Positions 1 to 9,210 of a stretch of DNA of 18,878 nt are shown here, in pieces. Within the stretch, counting starts at the first letter, position 1. Every line of letters starts with the position of its first letter. The stretch is taken from assembly GCA_004335835.1 (NCBI GenBank), contig RWJK01001696.1:7029-25906 (forward strand), in the 5' to 3' direction. This DNA comes from Scenedesmus sp. ARA3 (Eukaryota; Chlorophyta; Chlorophyceae; Sphaeropleales; Scenedesmaceae). Both the position numbers and the translations under genes were made by a program. The notes beneath the pieces were generated by a model. That model was given only the letters and a program-made list of their open reading frames with translations. It was not told the DNA's origin and did not search any database.

Positions 1-578
1 CAGGAAGGAGATGCCCAGCAGGAAGCCCATGCCGATGGTGGCCAGGATGGACACGGGGCCTGCGTCGAAAATGCGGAAAAACATAGCGTGTGTGGTGCTA
101 TTTCATGCGAATGATCGGCTCGTGCAGTGGTGAGAGTGGACAGGATGGACAGGGGGCCTGTGAATGCGTACAGCAGAGTGTGGCCGTGTTTACAGCAGGA
201 AGGGGATGCCTAGCAGTCAGCCCATGCCAATGGTGGCCAGGATGGCCAGGACGGACACGGGGCCTGCAATAATCTAACGTTGATGCCACGTGTTTTGTGC
301 AGCTCTGTTATGATTCGTCAGGATGGACAATGGGCTTGAATGCATCCAGCAGCGGTGCAGGTCAGCGTAAGAAACAGTGTGAAAAGAAGGTCACGGACAG
401 CAGGAAGGAGATGCCCAGCAGGAAGCCCATGCCAATAGTGGCCAGGATGGACACGGGGCTGCATGCAAACAGTTTGTGGTGTTGCAGATCTTGTTATTGA
501 GATAACGATTCAACAGCAGGGCGCATATGCTGAGAAAAATCTCATGCCGATGGTGGCCAGGATGGACACGGGGCCTGC
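1..578 (-). repeat. Tandem array of six copies of a permease exon start with its acceptor
   Basis: The real exon edge is at 59 (acceptor 61-60). Related copies lie at about 136-163, 192-267, 317-343, 391-462 and 542-578, each carrying part of the codons for GPVSILATIGMGFLLGISFL and its preceding CAG. Distances between acceptors run about 75-120 bp. The copy at 192-267 has an in-frame stop. The copy at 391-462 has lost a base after the acceptor, shifting the frame. The copy at 542-578 runs into a stop soon after, although it has the best pyrimidine tract. Only the leftmost copy continues the protein properly. Confidence 0.85.
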
Positions 579-3096
579 AAAAAAAAAACGGCAGTAAAAA
601 GGGTGCAGCAAAGTGTATTGCTTAAGGGAGCTGCATGTTCAGGCGGCTGATGTTACTGCAGGGCGACGTACTGAGCACAGTTGAGCAGCAATGTTGATGT
701 TGACGAGCCCATGCACTGGCGGACTTGCAAACAACAGCTACAGGATAGCAAGCGAGATCAGCCTAGTTGCCCCCCTCTCAACCCATGAGTTGTACCTGTA
801 CTCTGGCAGTACAAAGCCACACGCACGCACCTGAGACTGCAGCAGCGTGTGTCTCCTCTGTCAGGTGTGAGGCGGCATCGTAGCCCACCATGGCCCACTG
901 GCAGCCCAGCAGGCTCAGGATGAACCTACAAAATAACAGAATAACACCGTTATAACATGAGCAGTGTGTTGCATTGGGTCGAAGACTGCAGATGAGGCTA
1001 CATCGTAGCCCACCATGGCCCACTGGCAGCAGGCTCGCAATGAACCTGCAACAATGACACAACATGTTCAGGCGCAGGGCATTCCACAGCCTGCTTCTGC
1101 TGAAGCACCCTGCTCATCAAGCCACAGGACATCTAAAGTGCCGCATGGCAGATTAGTGTTGTTGCAGGCATCTCAAACTCAAGCCACTCACAGCATGGGC
1201 ATGCTGCTGATGCAGATGTAAGGCTTGCTCGGGCGCAAAGGGTGCAGGCCTAACCTTCACACCCATGAACCCTCAACCCATCTACATCAACAAAACCCTG
1301 GACCCATCTACATCAACAGGCCCCCAAAACCACGGCCACTCACAGCATGGGCATGCTGTCAATGCCAGTATAGGCCTTGTCGGGCGCAAAGGTGGTGAAC
1401 ACCCACTCCGCGGTCTGGTGCGTGGGCGCCACAGCAGGCAGCATGATGACAAAGGTGGTGCAGCCAATCACGTGCCACCAGACTGCACCGGCAGCAGCAG
1501 CAGCAGCAGCAGCACAGCAGCCGCAGCAGCAGCGGTGGCGGCGTGCCATTGAGCTCCTACCAATGCAGAGAAGAAGCACAGCATGAACAGTGATGCCTGT
1601 AACATACACATGAAGCGAGTATCAGACAGTGATGCAGCTAGCGCAACACAAGCAGCACCTTGTGACGGCCATGCTGCGTCAACGCACATGCCTGTGCGCG
1701 GATCTTGAACTATAACAAACAAAACAACTTGGCAACATGCGCGCGTGCCGCACTCACTTGAGATTCCGCCCACCACGCCCAGCGCGCGCACAGTCACTGT
1801 ATTGATCAGCCCGATCAGGATCAGCACCTTACTCCGGACAACTGCATGCTCAACATCACACGCCCTGATATGCAACAACATCTGTGCTATAACACCATGA
1901 CGGCTACCGCCACTCACTTGAGATCTCGCCCACCATGCCCAGTGCGCGCACAGTCACCGTATTGATCAGCCCGATCAGGATCAGCACCGCAGCATACACA
2001 GCCAGAAGCATCGGCTGCGAGATGGCCACGCCAGCAGCAGCGCCAGCAGCACCGCCAGTTCCAAGCCGAATGAAGTCCGTGATGAGCCATGCTGTGGTGT
2101 ATGCCACGCCTGCGCTGCTGCCCAGCTGGCCCAGCACGTTGAACCAGCCGCACACAAACGACAGCACGTTGCGGGTGCGGGGGCCTGTACAGAGCAAGGC
2201 AGGGTGCGGGACACGATAGACAGGTGTGAGGCAGACATATTGCAGGCAGCAGCAGAGGCTGGCCCGGCAGGTTGGACAGCCGCACACAATAGAGAGCGTG
2301 TGCAGGGGCCTGCATTTCGTGGGTGGGAGCAAGCAGGCAGGAGGCAGGTAGGTGTGAAGCAGACTGCGGCATGCACAAAAATCACATACTATTCACAACA
2401 TCATGAAGTTGCAGCACACCACCAGGGCCCAGCAGCAGATGTCGCGGCTCACCCCCTGGCGTTTGTGCCTGGCAGTACACGCCACCTGACATCCAGACGT
2501 GGTGACTAGGCATGAAGCAGCAACAGATAGTATTGAGATGTGCGAAGAAGGCGCTCAACAACAGCAACTGCAGTCACTCACTGCCCAGCTTGTGTGCCCA
2601 GTAGTACACGCCACCCAACACCAGAAAAGCAGTCAGCAGCTGGCGCAACAGGAGACAAAGATGCAGATACCAGCCAAGAGTAGCATCTGCAGCCACTCAC
2701 TGCCCAGCTTGTGTGCCCAGTAGTACACGCCGCCAGATGTCGGATAAGCCGAGCAGATCTCACTCAGGATGAGCCCGATCATGAAGTTGAAGCACACCAC
2801 CAGGCACCAGCCCCAGATGGCAGACACGGGACCGCCATACGTGTACAGGAAGGCGTACGTGCCGGTGAGGCCTGCAGGGGTAAGACACAAGTGGTGAGCA
2901 CTTGCCTAAATGGCTGCTGCGCGCAAAATCTGTCCGTACATGCTGAATGTGCGGTTTGCCGGCTGGTGGCGCACTGTCAACAGCTGTGAGTGCAGCTGCG
3001 GCATCGCTGATGACTGCAAGGTCAATAGACGAAGCTGAAGCTACTGCTGCTGGGTGCTGATGCATTGGGCATGGCGCCACATCTGCTGCTGCCACA

Positions 3097-3128
<32 letters not shown>

Positions 3129-3239
3129 GGATGCGGATGCTGCCGTGCGCGCCTCACCCGTGATGGGTGACAGGAAGGAGAATGTTGTGGCAAAGTTGTG
3201 GAACATGCTCAGCTGCCTGCTCAGCTCCTGCAGCCAGCC

Positions 3240-3280
<41 letters not shown>

Positions 3281-3935
3281 GGCGGCAGCAGCGGCAGCGC
3301 AGATGGCCCAAACGTTTCAGCCAACAAACACAAGGACAACCCACACATCACAATCATGAGCGAGCGCTGGCCTAGTACCGATTCCTTCGATCTCACTGAA
3401 GCACATCTGCGCACGCTGCTGTTGGTGTCTGCTGTTGCTGCTGTTACTGCTGATGCGCTGCACGTAAGCTGCTGCCGCAACATTAAAGCAAAGCCAATCA
3501 AGCATGCTGTTAACATGGCACAGCTGTCTGGCGGGCAGGTAAGTGTTCCTGTGTTGTACGTGTTGTGCATCCTTGCATGCTGCTGGTTGACGCGGCACGC
3601 CTCCAGCACTGGGCCGTTCAGCCGCAAGCACGGCCACCTGCTGCAACCGTCTGCTGCTGATGATGATGATGCTTATGTGTAGCGATGTCACAGCTGCTTC
3701 TGCTGGACTGCCAGCAACAGTGCACTAACACTGCCAGGTGCTGCTGCGTGGCACATGCCGCATCATACTGCTGAGTACTGCGCAGCTGCGCTGGAATCGT
3801 AGTTATGTGCCTGTGAGCCGTGCTGCTGCCTTGCGGCTGTGTTGCCCAGCAACAGCAGCTGTGCCACACCTGCTTGTAGCCCAGCTTGTGCAGAGTGCCC
3901 ACATCCTGCTGCTCACTCTCCTGTAGGTGCTGCTT
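1..3935 (-). CDS. Amino-acid permease, APC superfamily (BAT1/GABA-permease-like), partial
   Basis: This is a multi-pass membrane transporter that would move amino acids or GABA across a membrane. Exons read on the minus strand: 3935-3870, 3227-3158, 2871-2701, 2184-1918, 1482-1344, 925-831 and 59 to the window edge. Every junction is GT..AG and the phases agree (0,1,1,1,2,1). Joined in order, the product shows family landmarks: LHKLGYKQ then ELSRQLSMFHNF (cytoplasmic N-terminus into TM1), FSFLSPITGLTGTY, a conserved GGPVSAIWGW, then SEICSAYPTSGGVYYWAHKLG, IWWHVIGCTTFVIMLP, and the hallmark VGYDAASHLTEET followed by GPVSILATIGMGFLLG. About 300 residues are visible; the family is usually near 500, so the C-terminal part lies beyond position 1. 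The 5' end is uncertain: the first exon shown begins after an acceptor at 3937-3936, and no start codon is assigned. A further exon ending near 4152 (GTA before GTGAGC) is possible. Substrate and membrane cannot be read from the sequence. Confidence 0.88.
993..1050 (-). repeat. Intronic copy of permease exon 925-831 start
   Basis: This segment matches 866-930, the codons for FILSLLGCQWAMVGYDA with their acceptor, at an offset of about 120-127 bp and with small deletions. It lies inside the intron 926-1343. Confidence 0.85.
1183..1245 (-). repeat. Intronic copy of permease exon 1482-1344 end
   Basis: This segment matches about 1332-1395, which covers the donor GTGAGTGG and the codons for YTGIDSMPML. 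It is degenerate at its far end. It shares one intron with the copy at 993-1050, so this intron carries copies of both flanking exons. Confidence 0.8.
1491..1533 (+). repeat. (CAG)n tract, sense-strand CTG at a 3' splice site
   Basis: This is an imperfect CAG run, CTG on the sense strand. It lies just upstream of the permease acceptor at 1484-1483. Confidence 0.93.
1751..1828 (-). repeat. Intronic copy of permease exon 2184-1918 end
   Basis: This segment aligns to 1911-1988 at an offset of 160 bp with about eight differences over about 78 bases. It retains a perfect donor (TCAA/GTGAGTG) and an open frame, but Glu in VGEIS has become Gly. Confidence 0.92.
2276..2312 (-). repeat. Intronic copy of permease exon 2184-1918 start
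   Basis: This is a degenerate match to 2146-2187, the codons for TRNVLSFVCGW and the acceptor side. A GTGTGA(A/G)GCAGAC word is also repeated nearby at 2224 and 2350, suggesting that the duplicated unit included intron sequence. Confidence 0.65.
2395..2620 (-). repeat. Two intronic copies of permease exon 2871-2701 end
   Basis: The copy at about 2563-2619 matches 2683-2739 at an offset of 120 bp, with the donor GTGAGT conserved and SGGVYYWAHKLG partly readable. A more decayed and internally deleted copy at 2395-2500 still shows matches to 2776-2825 and 2725-2750. Confidence 0.82.
3228..3869 (-). other. Permease intron with CTG-rich 3' end
   Basis: This intron lies between GYKQ and ELSRQ. 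Plus-strand CAG units at 3241-3279 read as CTG on the sense strand and end a few bases before the CAG acceptor. The rest is Leu/Cys-type low complexity with no coding signal I can support. Confidence 0.7.
3241..3279 (+). repeat. (CAG)n tract, sense-strand CTG at a 3' splice site
   Basis: Thirteen uninterrupted CAG units on the plus strand read as CTG on the sense (minus) strand. They lie about 12 bases upstream of the acceptor at 3229-3228. Confidence 0.95.
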
Positions 3936-5353
3936 CTGCACGTCGCAGCAGCAGCAACATGAGCAGCAGCAGCAGCAGCAGCAGCAGAAAGTGGTGAAGG
4001 ACAGCAGCTGACTCATCAGTGTGCAGATGCTGCACTTTGTATGGAGCATCAACTGAGATGCCTGATGACATGCGTCCTTGTTCATGCAAAGCTATGCCCA
4101 CTGCTGAGCTTCTAGCAAGGAAGCAAGTGCAGAGTGCGAATAACAGCTCACTACAATAAGATTGAAGATATCGATCAAGCTGGCGTCTGCTGGGTACTTG
4201 AAACTCGTACAATAGCCTCTGGTGCTGCTGCTGCTGCTAGCATGCCCGCGACCAGTACTAGAGCAACCAGCATGCCGGCAGAACGTGCTAATGCGTGCTG
4301 TAGCTGAACAACATTTCGTCATAGTCCGCGATAGACTGAACGGGCTGCAGCACGCCACGGAGCTCGTCCCGAGATTGCTGCCAGGCTGGCAGCGACTGCC
4401 CCGCATCTCACCAGCCACCCCATGTTTTTTTCGATATGTAGTATCGTCCGTAAGTAGTAGCCTGCCCGCTAAAGGGGCGGCACAAGAAGTGCCTGAAAGC
4501 AGCAAGATACGCAAGCAAGTCTGCTGCTGGAGGACCAGCAACCACGGTAAGGTAAAGTAGTAGGTAGATCGTTTTCATTAGGCGATGATACATGAGTCCT
4601 GGCGCAGCTGACACAGCCATACTGAAACCAGGGTTTGGATATTACTCACCCCATGTGACCGCCCGTGCACCAAGAATTGCCACCCGTATCTGAGTCTCGG
4701 TGCAACAGCGTATCGCCTCGTTCAAACTGGCAGATGACAGCAGCCCGCAGTCGCAACAACCCAGGCAATAGGTGCAGTACCAGTGCACCTCCCAAGCAGC
4801 AGTCTACTGCTTTCACCCATGAACAAGCAACCAAAGCTGCACATGCTATTCGCCAACGACCAGCCAACACTATGACAAGTTGGCAAAGGAGCATAACCCT
4901 GACACAGCTGCAGCATGTGCATCTGTTCATTGTACAACCGCACATGATTGCTCACACAGTATGGTGACCATGCCAGCTTGTCTCTAGATGCCAGCTGAAT
5001 GCGCTCGCGCCATGAGCAGTGTGTCAGGTGTTGCACTCCGAAGCGTCAAACACCATCCCCTGCAGAAGCCAGCACCAAACCCAACAGAATGTACAACAAA
5101 CTCCTGGTTAACAACTGCACGTGGAACGGAACACGCATGATATTGCTGGAGTCGGCCTCTGCCGCAGCTGGGCACAGCAGCTGCATGCAGAACATCATGT
5201 TCAGAATGTGACAGCATTCACGAACAGACTCCCCCACTGCTGCGGAGCGGGAGCGCTGCACCACCAATGTGCCTTGCAAGCTTCACAACCAGCAAACAAG
5301 ACCCAGATACACAAAGCACACTGCCTGTGCAGATGTCTGCTGCCATCGGCCCA
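3936..5353. other. Region between the permease 5' end and the NAD kinase 3' array
   Basis: No gene is assigned. It should contain the permease promoter and the true first exon(s). A minus-strand open stretch reading SFKYPADASLIDIFNLIV ends at a donor-like GTGAGC at 4151, which might be an upstream exon. Other open frames on both strands are short and Cys/Ser/His-rich, with no domain I recognise. Confidence 0.5.
3945..3988 (+). repeat. (CAG)n tract, sense-strand CTG
   Basis: This CAG run is interrupted by CAACATGAG. On the sense strand it is CTG-rich and lies immediately upstream of the proposed acceptor at 3937-3936. Confidence 0.9.
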
Positions 5354-6403
5354 CCACAAGACCACTGGCAGGGGCCTTCAATGCGCACAGCTGCCGAGTG
5401 AGTGAGTGACTACCCAGGCAGCTCTGCAGCTCCTGGGTATATTCAGGCTAAGAGGGTGTGTGTGGCCAGGGCGGCGCCCCTGGGCTCCACACCCTCTACC
5501 TGCAAAGCTGCGCCGCCACCTCACAGCACATATCCCCAGCAGGCAAGGATCCAGCACTCAGAACAGCTGCCCTGGCCCTGCTTACATTGCAGCACTGCGT
5601 CAGCATGCAAGCCACCAACGCGCACAGCTGGGCCGCCCACATCACAGCACATCCCCAGCATGCAAGGATCCAGCACTCGAATGCCGTGTTGTAGCTGTTC
5701 AGTGCGAACAGCTGTACCAGCCGTACTGACATTGCAGCACTGTTTCACACGCTGCACCAACACCCCAGCCCTACTGCAGCACTGTTCAAACAGCACTGCA
5801 GCACTGTTTCAGCATGTGTCGCAGGCCCCTCAGCTGCCCGCGCCGCCCTGCACCTTGCGAATGTTCTAGTGCAGGCACTGTGACCCACCACGAGACCACT
5901 GGCAGGAGCCATCCATGCACACAGCTGCGCCGCCACCTCACAGCACATCCCCGGCATGCATGGATCAGCACTCACAACAGCTGCACCGGCCGTATTGACA
6001 CTGCAGCACTGTTTCAGCATGTGCCGCACCAGCACCCCAGCCCTGCTGCAGCACTGTTCAAACAGCATTGCAGCACTGTTGCAGCATGTGCCACATCAAC
6101 ACCCCTCAGCTGCCCGCGCCACCCTGCACCTTGCGTATGTTCCAGTGCAGGCACAAGACGCTGCGCGGCAGTGCACCAGCCTACACAACAAGCCGCTGCT
6201 GCGGACCAAGCACAGCTCAGCTGGTAGGAATCATCAGCACACCACACAGCGCTGCTCCCGCAGGCACCAAGCTACGCCGACACTGAAAGTGCAGCTCACC
6301 AGCGCAGTCTGCGTGCCAGCAACACACATGCACTGTCTCGACACCCCGCTCAGCTGCCTGCGCCGCCCTGCACCTTGCGTAGGTTCCAGTGCAGGCACTC
6401 CCG
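5354..6403 (-). repeat. Degenerate tandem array downstream of and overlapping the NAD kinase stop codon
   Basis: A composite unit recurs. One block contains CAGCACTGTTTCAG-type words (5736-5825, 6006-6100). A second carries a copy of the last NAD kinase codons (5826-5879, 6101-6154; the genuine one at 6343-6400). A third has CCGCCACCTCACAGCACATC followed by GGATCCAGCACTC-like words (5510-5560, 5630-5680, 5930-5980), with a relative of its first part at 5354-5396. The spacing between the two best copies is about 270 bp. The array forms the 3' UTR and downstream flank. Confidence 0.85.
5582..5586 (-). terminator. Candidate poly(A) signal TGTAA for NAD kinase
   Basis: The minus strand reads TGTAA here, the signal typical of green algae. 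It lies about 765 bases after the stop codon and implies a long repeat-filled 3' UTR. Position and motif only. Confidence 0.35.
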
Positions 6404-7309
6404 CACCGCACTGAACCAGTCACCGCTTGGATCTGCCTCTGCTGCTACGCTGGGCACGGGCCAGCGGGACAGCCGCACCACCACAGCATCACCCGGGGCG
6501 AGCTCTGTGCGGTCTTTGCCGTCAAAAGAGGCCCACACATGGCCGCGGCTGTTCACGGGGACCTGAAGATGACAAAGCAGAGTGTAGCAGGAGCATGCAC
6601 ATAAAATTTAATGTTGCAGAGGTGATATGTTGCAATGTAGAAGGAGGCTTACACCTGGCTGCTACATTTGACCAGCACCTGCGGCAACGCAAAAGCAGTG
6701 CAGCAGGAGGGTGCAGGGATCCGCGTGCAACAACAGTTCTCATCGGCGGGGCAGAGCCATACAGGGGGACCTGCAGTCTGAGCTTTGCTGGTGACTGGGC
6801 TACGGAGCTGTGCCATCTGCACAGAGACCTGTACAGCGCAGGCAGCCCAACTCTTCCCATTGCGCACCAGGATGCACAGTTGGCAGTAGTCAGGGAACAC
6901 GAGAGGGATGAAGCTGAGGCTGTGCCGTGCACTGACCGGCTGTTTGCAGTTGTAATTAATTCAAATATCAAGCCAAACCACCAACATACCCACGCACCTG
7001 GATGCACAGCTGGCAGTAGTTCGGGAACATGAGTGGCCTGAAGCTGAGGCTGCGCATTGATATGGCCCAAAGGTTTGCACCAAAGTTCGCACCAAAGTTC
7101 GCACCAAAGTTCGCACCCAATATTAATATATGTTCTCACCTGGATGCACAGCTGGCAGTAGTCGGGGAACATGAGCGGCCTGAAGCTGAGGCTGTGCGGG
7201 CAGATGGGCGTGAACAGGATGCAGGGCACCTGGGGGTGAACCATGCTGCCCCCAGCAGCCAGGGAGTAGGCAGTGGAGCCGGTGGGGGTGCCGATGATGA
7301 GGCCGTCAC

Positions 7310-7342
<33 letters not shown>

Positions 7343-9166
7343 GGTGGCGGCAGCAGCAACAGCAGCAACAGCACCCAGGTTTGTACAAACAGGCACACCT
7401 GCCATCTGGACCGCATCAGGCCAGGCAGTTGCACACCCCAAGGCAGCAGCTTCACGCCTGCCATATGCACACATGTGCATCACTGACGCTGTGCCCGGCT
7501 GCTGCTGCTGCCGCCGCTGCTGCTGCCAATCCCACCCGCCCACCTGCACGTGCGTCACGAAACCGCCATCGCAGAAGCACTCCAGATTTGTCAAGAAAGG
7601 GCTGATGCCGCGCTCAATTACCACCTCATTCAGCGACACATGCTCCTCCCCATCCACACTCTTGCCCACGCAGCTGTTGCTGACGCACGGCATGCCGCTG
7701 CTGCTGCTGCTGCTGCTGCTGCTGCCGCCGTCGCTGATGGCCCGGCTGGTGGCGCCGCGCACGATGGTGCAGTGCAGCCGGTGGCGCAGCGTAATGGGAA
7801 AGCCGCCTGGGACGCGGAAATGAACACAGCAGCACGGTGCGGACAGCAGACCAGAGTTGAGCAGGTGCCAGGTGATTAGGCGTGAGCTTAGGCAACGGGG
7901 AGCCACATCTGTGAGCTCCTGCGTCACCGAAACGGCCAAGCACCAACAGCAGCAGCAGCAGCAAGCGAGCAAGTGGCTGCACTGTGCAGCAATGGTGCAG
8001 TGCAGCCGGTGGCGCAGCGTGATGGGGAAGCTGCCTGCAGCAGCAGCAGCAGCAGCACGGTAATCATAACAGACACCAGCTCCCAGATAACGGCACAAAG
8101 ATGTTAATCCCAACCTGAACCTGGGCCTTACAACCTCTGGCAAACCGACGCCAGCAGCAGCTCACCTCTCAGTGTCTTGTGCAGCACCTTCTCCAGGCTA
8201 GCCGGGTCAAAGAGCGGCACAACGATCCTAACCCAAACCCTAAACCCTCAACATCTATGCAACATATACCATCCCAGCTCACCCCGCAGCGTCTTGTGCA
8301 GCACCTTCTCCAGGCTAGCCGGGTCGAAGGGTGTGAGGAAGCCCAGGCTGCCTAGGTTGAAAGGGACCAGCGGAGGCACAGACCTGGCAGGCGGCAGCAG
8401 CAGCAGCAGCAGCGGCAGCAGGTGCTTGATGTTGGTTTACAACACGAGCTGCAACCTGGCAAGGGTGAAAACGCGGGCGTGCCAATATTTAAAGGCAACA
8501 GCTGCAAACTATGCAGCTTGAGAGCGCATATAAGTTGTGTATGTCACTGATGCAGCCAACCAGCAGGCAACCAGGCAAGTGCAGCACACCCCAAAGCTCC
8601 AGCAAACACACACACATTTGCCAGCAGTGCAGTGTGAAAAAGCGCAACATCGCGTGAGGAGCCGCAATGAGCTGCAATCCCAGCACACAATCCCTGTGCT
8701 CACCTGTTACCAAAGATGTGGCAGGTCCACAGCACCGTGCCGTCACCGCCCAGCACCAGCACCAGATCCAGCTGCTGCGCAACCTCCTCAGGAATCAAGT
8801 CACTTGTAGTCACAACACTGCTGCTGCTGCTGCCACCCTCACCCTGCTGCTGCTGCTGCTGCTGGCAGATTGTTACTTCCGGCTGCCAGGTCTTTACCAG
8901 CCCTGCACCCTGCATCATGCTGCTGCCAGGGCCAGCCGGTGCTGCTGTTGAGAAAGCTGACGCTCCTGCTGCATTACTGCTGCTGCTAGTGAACCTGCTT
9001 TGACCACCTGGGGGTACTGGCCAGCTGCTGAAGGATACTAAGGAGCCTCCACCTGCAGCTGCTGCTGCTGCTGCTGCTGTGCTGTCCTTGCCAACTGCTC
9101 CTGTGTTTACCAGCATGCCGCAGAGGCCGCCGCTGCTGCTGCTGCCGGTGCTGCTGCTGGCCAGAG

Positions 9167-9210
<44 letters not shown>

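Noticed and set aside
2760..3344. Cys-rich open frames with long runs of C, and the matching poly-L, poly-A and poly-S frames
   Set aside because: These are CTG/CAG triplet tracts read in non-coding frames or inside introns.
4408..4620. Minus-strand frame MAVSAAPGLMYHRLMKTIYLL as a start exon of the permease
   Set aside because: No donor in matching phase connects it to the exon at 3935, and it shows no family resemblance.
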